The notes under the pieces were generated by a model. It saw only the letters and a list, made by a program, of their open reading frames with translations, searched no databases and had not been told where the DNA came from. A stretch of 64,000 nucleotides of DNA. It comes from Oricola cellulosilytica (GTDB taxonomy: Bacteria > Pseudomonadota > Alphaproteobacteria > Rhizobiales > Rhizobiaceae). The stretch spans positions 263,681 through 327,680 of the forward strand of contig NZ_JAINFK010000004.1 of NCBI RefSeq assembly GCF_019966575.1, read 5' to 3'. This document shows positions 29,065 to 37,729 of the stretch, in pieces. Positions within the stretch are counted from its first letter, which is position 1, and each line of letters begins with the position of its first letter. The position numbers and the translations under genes were made by a program.

Positions 29065-29790
29065 TTAATCGCAGTACCGGCTTCCGCCTGACCGGCGGCG
29101 CAGATCGAAGTGAAAATGATCGGCGTGATCGGCATTGCTTCCGGGCCCGAGCACCGTCGCGAAATGATCGCAGGCCCCGGCCCGCACCCGCTTGAGAAAG
29201 CTTTTCTCGCGGAGCGCGAAGAAACCCGGGCGGGCCACATCGATCGTCCGTCCGTTCTTCAGTTCGATCGAACCGATGTCCAGTGCATTGCCGCTCGCAT
29301 GTTCCGACCATTGGCCGGAACCATTGATCCTGCGGCACGAATAGGACGACATTTGCCGGATTGTGCGAATGCCGGTGAGGTAGCGCATGCGCGCTGCCGG
29401 GGCGAGATCACCCTGCGCCCAGCGCGCCGCTTCTTCGGCCATTGCGCAATTGAGCGTCGCCGCCGGTTCGAGCGCGATCGTACGCCCGAGAGACGAGACT
29501 TCGACCGGATGTGCGATCCCGCACGCGGCGCTTTCATAGATGGGAGGAAGTTCGCGAAACGATACGCCAAGTCGCTTCAGCCGCCTGCGGCATTGTGCTT
29601 CTTCAGCCGGCATCGAACTGGACTTGCCGAACCCGGGAATACTGATCCGGGGCAGACCCCAGCTTTGCGGGCGCGTGGCAGTTGGTGTGTCGCCTCTGAA
29701 TGGAACCGCTATTTCGCGTATCCCGCACGCTCCGAGAACAAGCGCACAGACGACAAGGGCGCCATAGCCGGCGGCTGTGTGTCCTCGCAT
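29065..29790 (-). CDS. Extensin-like family lipoprotein
   Basis: Protein of 241 residues with a lipoprotein signal (ALVVCALVLGACG, lipidated Cys at about residue 22). The C-terminal extensin-like domain (about 70-241) has HASGNALDIG (HxxxxxxD) and DHFHFD (HxH). This pair forms the zinc site of LAS-type D-Ala peptidases, so a cell-wall peptidase role is plausible. Paired cysteines (QCRRRLK, SAACGIAH, SYSCRRI, GACDHF, RYCD) suggest disulfides in the periplasm. It converges on the small BrnA-like gene. Confidence 0.86.
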   Translation of the reverse strand: MRGHTAAGYGALVVCALVLGACGIREIAVPFRGDTPTATRPQSWGLPRISIPGFGKSSSMPAEEAQCRRRLKRLGVSFRELPPIYESAACGIAHPVEVSSLGRTIALEPAATLNCAMAEEAARWAQGDLAPAARMRYLTGIRTIRQMSSYSCRRINGSGQWSEHASGNALDIGSIELKNGRTIDVARPGFFALREKSFLKRVRAGACDHFATVLGPGSNADHADHFHFDLRRRSGGSRYCD

Positions 29791-29912
29791 GTGATCTATC
29801 CATCCGTCTTGCGGGTCGAGGACCCGATGTCCCTGACGAAAGGATAGGGGGACAGGGTAAATGGCGGTTTAGCGAACAGCGTAAAGATACGGTTAACCAG
29901 GCATTGGACGCT

Positions 29913-29943
29913 AAAAACAAAAACGGCTCCCGAAGGAGCCGTT
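29913..29943 (-). terminator. Intrinsic terminator after the PRC-barrel gene
   Basis: A perfect 9-bp stem AACGGCTCC / GGAGCCGTT with a 4-base loop is followed, on the minus strand, by TTTTGTTTTT. It lies about 25 bases after the stop of the PRC-barrel gene. Stem, loop size and T-run all fit a Rho-independent terminator. Confidence 0.88.
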
Positions 29944-29968
29944 CATGCGCGGGACCTCGATCCCGCCG

Positions 29969-30517
29969 TTATTCTTCGATCTGCGCGTACTCATTGGCGA
30001 TCTCGAGCGTCGCCAGCGCGCCGACCGTCAAGGTGAGATTGACAGCAGTATTGCCGAGCTTGGCAAAACGCGCGGGAACGTAGACCGGCTCACCAAGAAT
30101 TGCATTGCTGTCGCCGGGGATCACCACCAGCGATTCGACAAGGCCCTGTTCGTCAAGAAAGGCGTCGGTGACATAGCCGATATTGACACCCTCCTGGCTG
30201 ACCACCGTCATGCCGAGCCAGGCGTCGTTCAACTCGTGTTCTTCCTCGTGCGAGAAATATTCCTGCTCGGGTGCGGCAGAGCCGCCGAAACGACCGTCGA
30301 AGCGTTCCGGCGACGGATCGGCATAGGCCATCACATAAGGCGCCTGATCTGCGCGTGTGTCGATCTGCATAGCGGTGGCCTGCAAGGGAGCAAGGATGGC
30401 GAAGGTCGCGAGCACCGCTGCGATGCGGTCGGACACGCGTCCGGTCCGAGCGCCCGACGTTCCGGCGCGCGTGGTATCGGCTGCGGAATTCATTTCGGTC
30501 TTGCGAATCTGTTTCAT
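29969..30517 (-). CDS. PRC-barrel domain exported protein
   Basis: Protein of 182 residues. After a basic N-terminus there is a hydrophobic stretch (about 32-48, IAAVLATFAILAPLQATA) that should be a signal or anchor. The C-terminal 90 residues (AWLGMTVVSQEGVNIGYVTD, then ESLVVIPGDSNAILGEPVYV) form a PRC-barrel, the small fold first known from photosynthetic reaction centres and RimM. Periplasmic PRC proteins are common in rhizobia and often linked to envelope stress, but no function is established. GAGG precedes the ATG, and a good intrinsic terminator follows the gene. Confidence 0.8.
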   Translation of the reverse strand: MKQIRKTEMNSAADTTRAGTSGARTGRVSDRIAAVLATFAILAPLQATAMQIDTRADQAPYVMAYADPSPERFDGRFGGSAAPEQEYFSHEEEHELNDAWLGMTVVSQEGVNIGYVTDAFLDEQGLVESLVVIPGDSNAILGEPVYVPARFAKLGNTAVNLTLTVGALATLEIANEYAQIEE

Positions 30518-30617
30518 CGTCGTTGCCTCTGCCTGTTCAGCGGCCTTTTCCGGCTCTGATTTGCCCTGACAACGATAATCTGCGGGTGTTGGTTCCGATG
30601 TGCGCTACGTCACATGT

Positions 30618-32990
30618 TCACGCCCGCATCGATTCGGCGCCGTTTTCGGCTCCACATGCGCTTTGGTTCAGAATGAAGGGCGCAAGTTCCAGGACCGGCA
30701 TCGGGCGGCCGAGAAGGAAGCCTTGGCAATACGTGCAGCCCACCGCCTGAACCAGTTCCAGTTGCTCTCCAGTCTCCACACCCTCCGCAGTGGTCGTCAG
30801 CCCGAGACGTCCGCCGAGTGCGGCGATCGTCTCGAATACGCCCCGCGCGGCTTCGTTTTCGAGCGCGGTCGTGACGAATGAGCGGTCGATCTTGAGTTTG
30901 TCGAAGGGAAATTTGAGCAGGTACAGCAGACTAGAATAACCGGTGCCGAAATCGTCAAGCGAGATCGACACGCCCATCGACTTGATCTCTTCCATGTACA
31001 GGACGATTTCCTGCGGCCTGTCGGCAAACACCTGTTCCGTGATTTCGACCTCGAGCCTGTTGCCCGGCAGCCCCGACATGGCCAGCGCGTCGCGCACGGA
31101 GGACACGATGCGCCCGTCACGGAACTGTGGCATCGACACGTTCACCGCGACGGACAGATGATCCGGCCACTCGGCCGCGACGGAGCTGGCCTCGTTCAGA
31201 ACCCAGGTGCCGAGATCGCCGATCACGCCTATCTTTTCGGCTGCGGGGATGAACCGGCTCGGGCTGACATTGCCCAGATCCGGATGCTTCCAGCGGGCAA
31301 GCGCCTCAAAACCGGCCAGCGCACCATCATCGGCCGAGAAGAACGGCTGAAACGCGAGGCTGAGCTGACCGCGGGCGATCGCCTGACGCAGTTCCTCCTC
31401 GAACTGTATTTCATCGCGTTTGTGCGCGTCCATGTCGGTGTCGTAGAGAAGATAGGTGCCTTTTCCGGCTTCCTTCGCCTTGTACAGCGCCATGTCGGCC
31501 GCGCGGATCAGCTCCGCGGGGGTGCTGCCGTGCAACCCGACGATGGCCATGCCCACCGAAACCCCGATGGTGCAGATCCCTGCGCCGCTTTCGTATGGCT
31601 GGGCGATGCACTTGATCAGCCGGCGCGCGAAGTCCTCGACGGGACGGAGGTCGTGCTCGAACGGCGTAAGCACCGCGAATTCGTCCCCGCCCAGCCGCGC
31701 CGCTGTATCGTCGACGCCGATCATGGTCCTGATCCGTTCGGCCGCCTCCTCCAGCACCCGGTCGCCGGCGGTATGGCCGTACATATCGTTGACCGCCTTG
31801 AAGCCATCGAGATCGAGATACAGGACGGCATAGGATCGCAACCCCTCCAGGTCATCCCCGATCGCCTCTTCGAGATGCTCACGGAAGGATGATCGGTTCA
31901 CCAGTCCGGTCATCGGGTCGTGATGCGCGAGAAAATGGACCCGCTGCTCGCTCTTGGTTTCTTCCGTCACATTCGACATCACCCCCCGATAGCCCGAAAA
32001 GGTTCCGTCGTTGTCGTAGAGGGGTTTGCCGTTCATCCGGAACCAGAAGCGTTCGCCGCTCTCCAGACCGAGTCCGACGAGGTGGTTGCGGATGAGTTGC
32101 CGTGACTGCGTAAGAACGGCCAGATCGCGCTGGCCGTGGGTAACGATCTGTCGCGGACCCTCGCGAGTCAGATCGTCGACTGCCATCGCCTCCAGCACCG
32201 TCGCGCTTGAGAGGCCGCAGGCCGACGCCACTTCTTCCACGCCGCGCACGATCGCGCCGTTCCCGTCGGTTTCCCATATCCAGTCGCGGCCGCCATGCTC
32301 GTATTCCTTGAGCAGGATGTCGATTGTCGCCGCTTGGTCGCGGACCCGCTTTTCGCTGATGACGGCCTGCACGAACCCCCGTCCGTTGGAATTTGCTGAC
32401 CGGATGAGAACGACGCCGTAGATGAAAAGAAGCGGTGCGAGAACGAGCGCCTCGCCGGTGCCCAGCAACAGGATTGCGACCCCGCTGAACATCAGCACCA
32501 CGACCGTGTAGACTGTCGCGGCGATCGGAACGAAACCCAGCGCGATTGCGCCCCCGCCCAGCATCCCGGTCACCACCATCGTCGTCAGCACGGCCGGAAA
32601 TCCGTCGAACTGGGCGAAGACGAGGCAGGGCAGCACCCCCCACAAAGTCGCGAGAATTCCGCAATTGACGAGCAGCCGCCGGACAGCGCGAATGCTGACG
32701 GAATAGGGTTGAGAGCGGCGGCGGCGCGCTTCGGCCGTGCGAAGACCGGTCACGGCGTAACCGAGAACGGCGAGGAGCCACGCGAGGATCGAGATGCCCC
32801 CACCGGCTATCAGCAAGGCGAAGCCGACGATGGCGCCGTTGGCGATATTCGCCATCATGAGCAGCGGCGAGATCGCGACCAGCCGGCCAAGCTGCATCGC
32901 GCGGAGGTGCCCGGCCAGGTCGCCGTCCACGTCCAGTCCGCGGTAGTAGGCGCTTTCAAGCGCCAACAGCCAACGATCGAAAAAATTCAT
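30618..32990 (-). CDS. Membrane PAS-GGDEF-EAL protein
   Basis: Cyclic di-GMP enzyme of 790 residues. About six helices (residues 35-200) form a membrane sensor of unknown type, followed by a PAS-like region (about 230-345, WIWETDGNGAIVRGVEEVAS through GVMSNVTEETKSEQ). A GGDEF domain (ARLGGDEFAVLT) and an EAL domain (FEALARW, VNVSMPQ, VEITEQV, DDFGTGYSSLLYLL, LKIDRSF, AEGVET, QGFLLGRP) complete it. All signature residues of both domains are present. GGGAG stands ahead of the ATG. The layout is frequent in rhizobia. It is monocistronic, with the formate/nitrite-channel gene divergent. Confidence 0.92.
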   Translation of the reverse strand: MNFFDRWLLALESAYYRGLDVDGDLAGHLRAMQLGRLVAISPLLMMANIANGAIVGFALLIAGGGISILAWLLAVLGYAVTGLRTAEARRRRSQPYSVSIRAVRRLLVNCGILATLWGVLPCLVFAQFDGFPAVLTTMVVTGMLGGGAIALGFVPIAATVYTVVVLMFSGVAILLLGTGEALVLAPLLFIYGVVLIRSANSNGRGFVQAVISEKRVRDQAATIDILLKEYEHGGRDWIWETDGNGAIVRGVEEVASACGLSSATVLEAMAVDDLTREGPRQIVTHGQRDLAVLTQSRQLIRNHLVGLGLESGERFWFRMNGKPLYDNDGTFSGYRGVMSNVTEETKSEQRVHFLAHHDPMTGLVNRSSFREHLEEAIGDDLEGLRSYAVLYLDLDGFKAVNDMYGHTAGDRVLEEAAERIRTMIGVDDTAARLGGDEFAVLTPFEHDLRPVEDFARRLIKCIAQPYESGAGICTIGVSVGMAIVGLHGSTPAELIRAADMALYKAKEAGKGTYLLYDTDMDAHKRDEIQFEEELRQAIARGQLSLAFQPFFSADDGALAGFEALARWKHPDLGNVSPSRFIPAAEKIGVIGDLGTWVLNEASSVAAEWPDHLSVAVNVSMPQFRDGRIVSSVRDALAMSGLPGNRLEVEITEQVFADRPQEIVLYMEEIKSMGVSISLDDFGTGYSSLLYLLKFPFDKLKIDRSFVTTALENEAARGVFETIAALGGRLGLTTTAEGVETGEQLELVQAVGCTYCQGFLLGRPMPVLELAPFILNQSACGAENGAESMRA

Positions 32991-33175
32991 CCACCACTCC
33001 CGCGCGGTAGTTTAATGCAGCGGCATTAGGTACCGGTAAAAACAGATGGATAACAAAATGATAAGCGCCGGATTTCAGTGTTTTCGCCGCACCGCCGTGA
33101 AGCCGCCGCTTTTAAAATCTGCCGGTTCTGTCACTATGTCCCTGGCTTGGGGGGCGGCCGTGCCGCGGCGATGAC

Positions 33176-33943
33176 ATGAGCGATTTGTACAAGCCCGCGG
33201 AGATTGCCGGCCTGGTCCGGAGATCGGGCGTGGCGAAAACCGAAGCTCCCTCGTCCGCCCTTTTCGTGCTGGCCGTATTGGCCGGCGTCTTCATCGCTTT
33301 CGGTGCGGCGTTTTACACTGTCGCCATCACCGGTGCCGACGCCGGCGCGGGACCGGTGCGGGTGCTGGGCGGGCTGACCTTCTCCCTCGGTCTGATCCTC
33401 GTCATCGTTGGCGGCGCCGAACTCTTTACCGGCAACGCGCTGATCGTCATGGCATGGGTCGACAAGCTCATCACCACGCGTGCCCTGTTGCGGAACTGGG
33501 CAATTGTCTATGCCGGCAATCTGTTCGGCAGCCTCCTTCTTGCCGGAGGTGTTGCCCTGACCGGCTTGCTTGCCGGTCCCTTCGGCGAGACCGCCGCGCG
33601 GATTGCCGCCGCCAAGTTCGCGCTCGAGCCGCTAGAGGTTTTTGCCCGCGCGGTCCTCTGCAACGCGCTGGTCTGCCTGGCGGTGTGGCTGTCCTTCGCC
33701 GCGCGCACTGCCGCCGGCAAGATTTTGGGCATCATATTCCCGATCAGCGCCTTCGTGGCTCTGGGCTTCGAGCATTCGGTCGCAAACATGTATCTGCTTC
33801 CGGTGGGCATGATCGCGGGTGCGGTCGGAACGGTCGCCGATGCCGTTGTAAACATCGCGATCGCCACGATCGGCAACATCATCGGAGGCGCCGGCGGCGT
33901 CGCCCTCGCCTACCATTTCGCCTTCAAGGGTCAGCATGGCTGA
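33176..33943 (+). CDS. Formate/nitrite transporter family protein
   Basis: Inner-membrane channel of 255 residues with six hydrophobic helices and the FNT layout: IAFGAAFYTVAITG in helix 1, GGAELFTGNALIVMAW in the first broken helix, GNLFGSLLLAGG in helix 3, the LCNALVCLAVWLSFAARTAA segment that carries the channel constriction, and ALGFEHSVANMYLLPVGM with the central His. FocA exports formate, NirC handles nitrite and others handle hydrosulfide; the selectivity residues cannot be separated here. The start has only a weak ribosome site. It converges on the DUF1206 gene. Confidence 0.92.
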   Translation: MSDLYKPAEIAGLVRRSGVAKTEAPSSALFVLAVLAGVFIAFGAAFYTVAITGADAGAGPVRVLGGLTFSLGLILVIVGGAELFTGNALIVMAWVDKLITTRALLRNWAIVYAGNLFGSLLLAGGVALTGLLAGPFGETAARIAAAKFALEPLEVFARAVLCNALVCLAVWLSFAARTAAGKILGIIFPISAFVALGFEHSVANMYLLPVGMIAGAVGTVADAVVNIAIATIGNIIGGAGGVALAYHFAFKGQHG

Positions 33944-33957
33944 CTCGGGCGTTCCCT

Positions 33958-34767
33958 TCAGGCATCCTCGACATTGATCCGCCGCCAGCGCGACTCCGCG
34001 AAGGAATAGGCGGAAAAGGCAAGCAATCCAATGCCTGTTGCCGCAAGCAGATACTGACCGGCCGGCATGCCCTGAACGAATTCGAGCGCATCCTTCAGGC
34101 CCGGCGTGTCGCCGGAATCGCCGGCATTGAGGAAGCGGTAGAAGAACAGCACCGCAATAATGGCGAACACGAAGCCGCGGGCGGCAAGGCCAGTTATCGA
34201 GACCGGATGGATGACCTTCATCGCATCCTCGTTCGCCTCGAAATGCTCGGCGTATTTCTGCTTGAAGGCCTTCCAGAAATGGGCACCGGCGACTCCGAGA
34301 AAAATGATCGCGAGACCCAGCGAGACGATGCTTTCGCCGACAAAACCGGCGACGAAGTCCGACAGCGATCCAGACCCGCCGCTCGAGCCCGAGCCGCCGC
34401 CCGAGCCCGGAATGACGCCCAGCATGTCGAGCGCGAGGAGCGCCAGCGTCGCATACGTGAACGCGCTCACCAGCAAACCCCCGCGCACCGCCATGCCCTT
34501 TGCACCGGTACCGTGATCGTCGGTGTCCATGATCCCCTGGATCAGGCGCCAGACGACATAGCCAACTAGCCCGAGGATCAGAACCGCAACGAGCACCGTC
34601 CCGAAGGGCTGTTCGAGCAGCGTCTGCAAGGCACCCCTCGAATCCTTCTCCTGCGCCGCGCCGGCGGCCGCCAGAATGGCGAACAGGCCGATGATGAAAT
34701 AGACCAGCCCGCGCGCGGCGTAGCCCATCCGGGCGAGCGGTTTGATCCAGGGTTTCGCGGTGTCCAT
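33958..34767 (-). CDS. DUF1206 membrane protein
   Basis: Membrane protein of 269 residues built of three repeats of two helices each. Repeat starts can be read as LARMGYAARGLVYFIIGLFA, VRGGLLVSAFTYATLALLAL and ITGLAARGFVFAIIAVLFFY, which defines DUF1206. Function is unknown. A glycine/serine-rich linker (GGGSGSSGGSGS) lies between repeats two and three, on the outside by prediction. GAGGAG precedes the ATG, which is 9 bases from the PAP2 stop, so both genes likely form an operon. Confidence 0.87.
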   Translation of the reverse strand: MDTAKPWIKPLARMGYAARGLVYFIIGLFAILAAAGAAQEKDSRGALQTLLEQPFGTVLVAVLILGLVGYVVWRLIQGIMDTDDHGTGAKGMAVRGGLLVSAFTYATLALLALDMLGVIPGSGGGSGSSGGSGSLSDFVAGFVGESIVSLGLAIIFLGVAGAHFWKAFKQKYAEHFEANEDAMKVIHPVSITGLAARGFVFAIIAVLFFYRFLNAGDSGDTPGLKDALEFVQGMPAGQYLLAATGIGLLAFSAYSFAESRWRRINVEDA

Positions 34768-34776
34768 GCGTGCTCC

Positions 34777-35532
34777 TCAGGTTTCCGAATGGCCGAGTTC
34801 GTCGCCGGTGGCGCGATGTGCGGTCCAGTAATGGGCGGCCAGCCAGCACAGGCTGGCCCAGGTGGCGCCGGCGGCCCAGCCGGCAATGACGTCGCTCGGC
34901 CAGTGGACGCCGAGATAGACCCGGCTGCCGCCGATGATAAGCGCCAGCAGAAAGGCCGAAACGGGGATGAAGACGCGAACCGAATGGCGCGGCACGAAGC
35001 GGATCGCGACGGCTGCCAGCGTCAGGTAGGCGAGCATGCTGACGGTCGCGTGACCACTCGGGAAGCTCGAGGTAAACGTCCGGTCGAGATGGTCGACGAG
35101 ATCCGGACGAGGTCGCTCGAACAACGACTTGAGGCCGGTCGACAGAAGAGTTCCGCCGCCGAGCGCCCCCGCCAGAAACAGCGCTGCCGCGCGATGCCGC
35201 AGCAGGATCAGCACCGCGATCACGAATACGGCGACCACAGTGAGGATCGGGTACCCGCCAAGCGCCGTGAGCTCCGCCGCCGTATCCTCGAACCAGGGCG
35301 GCCCCCACGCGTCCGACAGGTCTTGAGGGTCGCGCAGCGCCAGCAGCACGGCCTCATCCAGACCGACCGCAAGGCCCGAGCGCACGGCATAAACCATCAA
35401 TGCGAAGATCGCGCTGCCCACCGCCACCACGCCCCACATCGCCATGACCGGTGGATGGTGGTGGTCGCGATCAATATCTGCCAGCCCCCCGGCGCGCGCG
35501 CTGCGGCGGGGTGGGGAGGCGTCAGGGCGCAT
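34777..35532 (-). CDS. PAP2-family membrane phosphatase
   Basis: Lipid-phosphate phosphatase of 251 residues. The three catalytic motifs are KSLFERPRP (KxxxxxxRP), SSFPSGHA (PSGH) and SRVYLGVHWPSD (SRxxxxxHxxxD), placed between membrane helices in the usual order. It would dephosphorylate phosphatidate, undecaprenyl diphosphate or a similar lipid in the membrane. The start is uncertain: this ATG (MRPDASPPRR) and one 9 codons upstream both lack a clear ribosome site. The gene is upstream of and close to the DUF1206 gene, and divergent from the channel-like gene. Confidence 0.9.
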   Translation of the reverse strand: MRPDASPPRRSARAGGLADIDRDHHHPPVMAMWGVVAVGSAIFALMVYAVRSGLAVGLDEAVLLALRDPQDLSDAWGPPWFEDTAAELTALGGYPILTVVAVFVIAVLILLRHRAAALFLAGALGGGTLLSTGLKSLFERPRPDLVDHLDRTFTSSFPSGHATVSMLAYLTLAAVAIRFVPRHSVRVFIPVSAFLLALIIGGSRVYLGVHWPSDVIAGWAAGATWASLCWLAAHYWTAHRATGDELGHSET

Positions 35533-35665
35533 GGCCGGATTGTGACGGGAATGTGTCATTGGCAACGCAACGCATTGGGCGTCGCTCGGTTCCGCCGGGC
35601 GGGAAACTTTGGAACTCCAGCGGCTCGGCGCGGTTTCCCTTCGTGAAGAATGAAGGGACCGCATC

Positions 35666-36502
35666 ATGAACATCGCGATATTGCTCGCCGGGCTTGTCCT
35701 GCTGGTTATGGTCCTCGCGGATTTTGCCTACACGACGGTCAGCGCCAACATGACTGGGCCGTTGACGCGCCGGGTGGCGGCCGGCGTCTGGCAAGTGCAT
35801 TCACTGCTTGCGCGTATCAGTGGCGGGCGATGGGTGCGCCGGGCGGCCGGGCCGCTCGTCATGTCCGGTGTGGCAATGTTCTGGATCGCGGGCACGTCGC
35901 TCGCCTGGTTGCTTGTCTTCCAGTCCGATCCGCAGGCCGTCCTCAACAAGCAGACCGACACCCCGGCCGGCTGGGCGCAAAGCTACGCCTTCGTGGGCAG
36001 CGCCCTCTCGACGGTGGGCGCGTCGAATGCGCGCGCCGGAACGACGGTCTGGGACATCGTCGCCATGGCGGCGGCGGTAAACGGCATGGTCGTGCTGACC
36101 CTCTCCGTCACCTTCGTCCTCAACGTCACCCAGACGGTGACGACCGGCCGCGGTGTCGTCATGCTGGCCGATCTGGTGGACCCCGCCGATACCGGTAACA
36201 GGTCGACATTACTGCCCGAACTGACCACGCTCTGCATGCGCCTCAACGGTGCCCCACTTGCGCTTTACTACAGTACCGACCGCGAGGAACTGAGCGTGCC
36301 GGACGGACTGCTGCGGCTGGCGCGCCGTGCCGCCAGAACGCCGGAGGTCTTCGAGGACTACCGCCACATATTAAAGGAACTGCCCCATTTCGATGCGCCG
36401 GAAGACCTTTCCTCTGGGGCCTTTCTGGAGAAATTGGCGGCGTGGCGCGATCGGTTCAGTCCGCATGGGACCGGCGATGAGGCCCATGGAAAAGGCCGGT
36501 GA
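35666..36502 (+). CDS. Potassium-channel-like membrane protein
   Basis: Protein of 278 residues with a first helix at about 1-20 and a pore-type module: a helix (about 63-86), a loop and short hydrophobic turn with SALSTVGAS at 112-120, and a last helix (about 130-153). The STVGAS resembles the potassium selectivity filter TVGY/FG, with Ala at the last aromatic or Gly place. The C-terminal 125 residues are soluble, with no known ligand-binding domain, and might gate the pore. AGGGA precedes the ATG. Similarity to two-helix potassium channels is by pattern only. Confidence 0.6.
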   Translation: MNIAILLAGLVLLVMVLADFAYTTVSANMTGPLTRRVAAGVWQVHSLLARISGGRWVRRAAGPLVMSGVAMFWIAGTSLAWLLVFQSDPQAVLNKQTDTPAGWAQSYAFVGSALSTVGASNARAGTTVWDIVAMAAAVNGMVVLTLSVTFVLNVTQTVTTGRGVVMLADLVDPADTGNRSTLLPELTTLCMRLNGAPLALYYSTDREELSVPDGLLRLARRAARTPEVFEDYRHILKELPHFDAPEDLSSGAFLEKLAAWRDRFSPHGTGDEAHGKGR

Positions 36503-36764
36503 CCAGCTCGCCGGCAGCGGCGAGGAAACACTATTTCTGGTCTGGCACGATGCACGGGACAGGGAAATCGCCGGCGAGGGGCCGGACATCTTCTGCCTTG
36601 CCGAAAACCTCTATCTCGTTCGCTCCGCCGAAACCCTTTCCTCGCTTTACCACGCGGTGAAGCGCCGCACGCAGCCCGGCAAACTGCTGGTGGCGCGCCT
36701 CGCCGGCCCACCCAAGTTCAAGGGCATGGCAGAGGGAGCGCTGAAATGGGTGCGGGCCGTCTGA
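36477..36764 (+). CDS. Small conserved-looking hypothetical protein
   Basis: Soluble protein of 95 residues that I cannot name. It starts inside the last codons of the channel-like gene (26-base overlap), with a second ATG three codons later, so it is probably translated with it. Notable stretches are TLFLVWHDARDREIAGEGPD and LARLAGPPKFKGMAEGALKW. Charged residues dominate and there is no signal peptide or helix. Overlap and shared strand suggest a functional link to the channel. Confidence 0.6.
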   Translation: MRPMEKAGDQLAGSGEETLFLVWHDARDREIAGEGPDIFCLAENLYLVRSAETLSSLYHAVKRRTQPGKLLVARLAGPPKFKGMAEGALKWVRAV

Positions 36765-36884
36765 TCGCCCTTCGCGCCGCTCCGGGGCTTTGGAGCGCAC
36801 CCGCTTCATGCTAGGAAGACCGGCCATGGGGCTTGCGATGCCGCGCTTCGCGCGCCGGCATCAGGTCGATGAGGAGATTCGCCC

Positions 36885-37568
36885 ATGGCTTTTTCCCGCC
36901 ATTCCGCCCATTTCATCTTCAGGTCTGCGACGTGCTCCGCCGGTCTCGCTGCGGCGCTTGCGGCGTTCACGTTACCCGCGACGGCGCAGACGCCATGCCC
37001 GCCGCCGGCTGGTGCGACAGTCGACCGCTGCCTTGTCGGCGCGTGGATCGGCACCAACAACGCCATGACGAAACTGATCGAAGGCTTTGAACGCATGGGG
37101 GCGGCCGACCTGATCACGGACATGACGGCGGACATGTCCCATACCGTCGCCGTGCGTGTCTTCGACGACGGCTTTTTTTCCACGATTCCCTTCAACCGGA
37201 ATCTCGAAATGCAGGATTTCGACGACAGGACGGGCGACATCACGATCACCCAGTTCGACCTGCGGGTCGACACCGCGACCGGCTATTACTGGACCGAGGG
37301 CGACCGCCTCAAATTTTGCAGCAGCGGCGGAACTGCCATCTTCGGCGCCACGGTCTCCGGCCCGGAAGGTTCCAGCTCGATGACCATGCCGGTGCCGGGC
37401 GGCGGTGATTTCGTGCCGGACATGACCTACACCTGTTCGGGCGACGAATTCAGCATGACGGTCGCCCTTCCCCAGCCGATCGGCGATGTCGATTACTTCC
37501 TGCAGCGCGTCGACCCCGCCCGCCTGCCCGAGGAACTTGCCGACATCCTGCGCCCGGACGGGGGATAA
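36885..37568 (+). CDS. Hypothetical exported protein
   Basis: Protein of 227 residues with a signal peptide (about 1-35, AGLAAALAAFTLPATAQ). The mature part is rich in beta-type sequence, with four cysteines (CPPPAGATVDRC, KFCSSG, TYTCSGDE) that could form two disulfides. The stretch VGAWIGTNNAMTKLIEGFER and the repeated Met-Thr segments are not known to me as a family. It is probably periplasmic. The gene is isolated between the small hypothetical and the HNH endonuclease, the last gene before base composition falls. Confidence 0.6.
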   Translation: MAFSRHSAHFIFRSATCSAGLAAALAAFTLPATAQTPCPPPAGATVDRCLVGAWIGTNNAMTKLIEGFERMGAADLITDMTADMSHTVAVRVFDDGFFSTIPFNRNLEMQDFDDRTGDITITQFDLRVDTATGYYWTEGDRLKFCSSGGTAIFGATVSGPEGSSSMTMPVPGGGDFVPDMTYTCSGDEFSMTVALPQPIGDVDYFLQRVDPARLPEELADILRPDGG

Positions 37569-37729
37569 GCGGCGGGGCTCGCCTCAGCGGCGACGACCGT
37601 GCGGTCCCGTTTGACGAAACGTCTTTTGGGCTCGACACTGACGAATTCTGTTCTCAATCTTGCTGATCGACGGATGATCTGCACGCGGGTATCGGTATGC
37701 CCTCAAGAATCTGACGACGGTAAGCGCCA

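Noticed and set aside
33632-35308. Minus-strand frame of 558 codons across the FNT, DUF1206 and PAP2 genes
   Set aside because: It overlaps three well-supported genes and its translation is rich in Arg, Gly and Ser, typical of a shadow frame.
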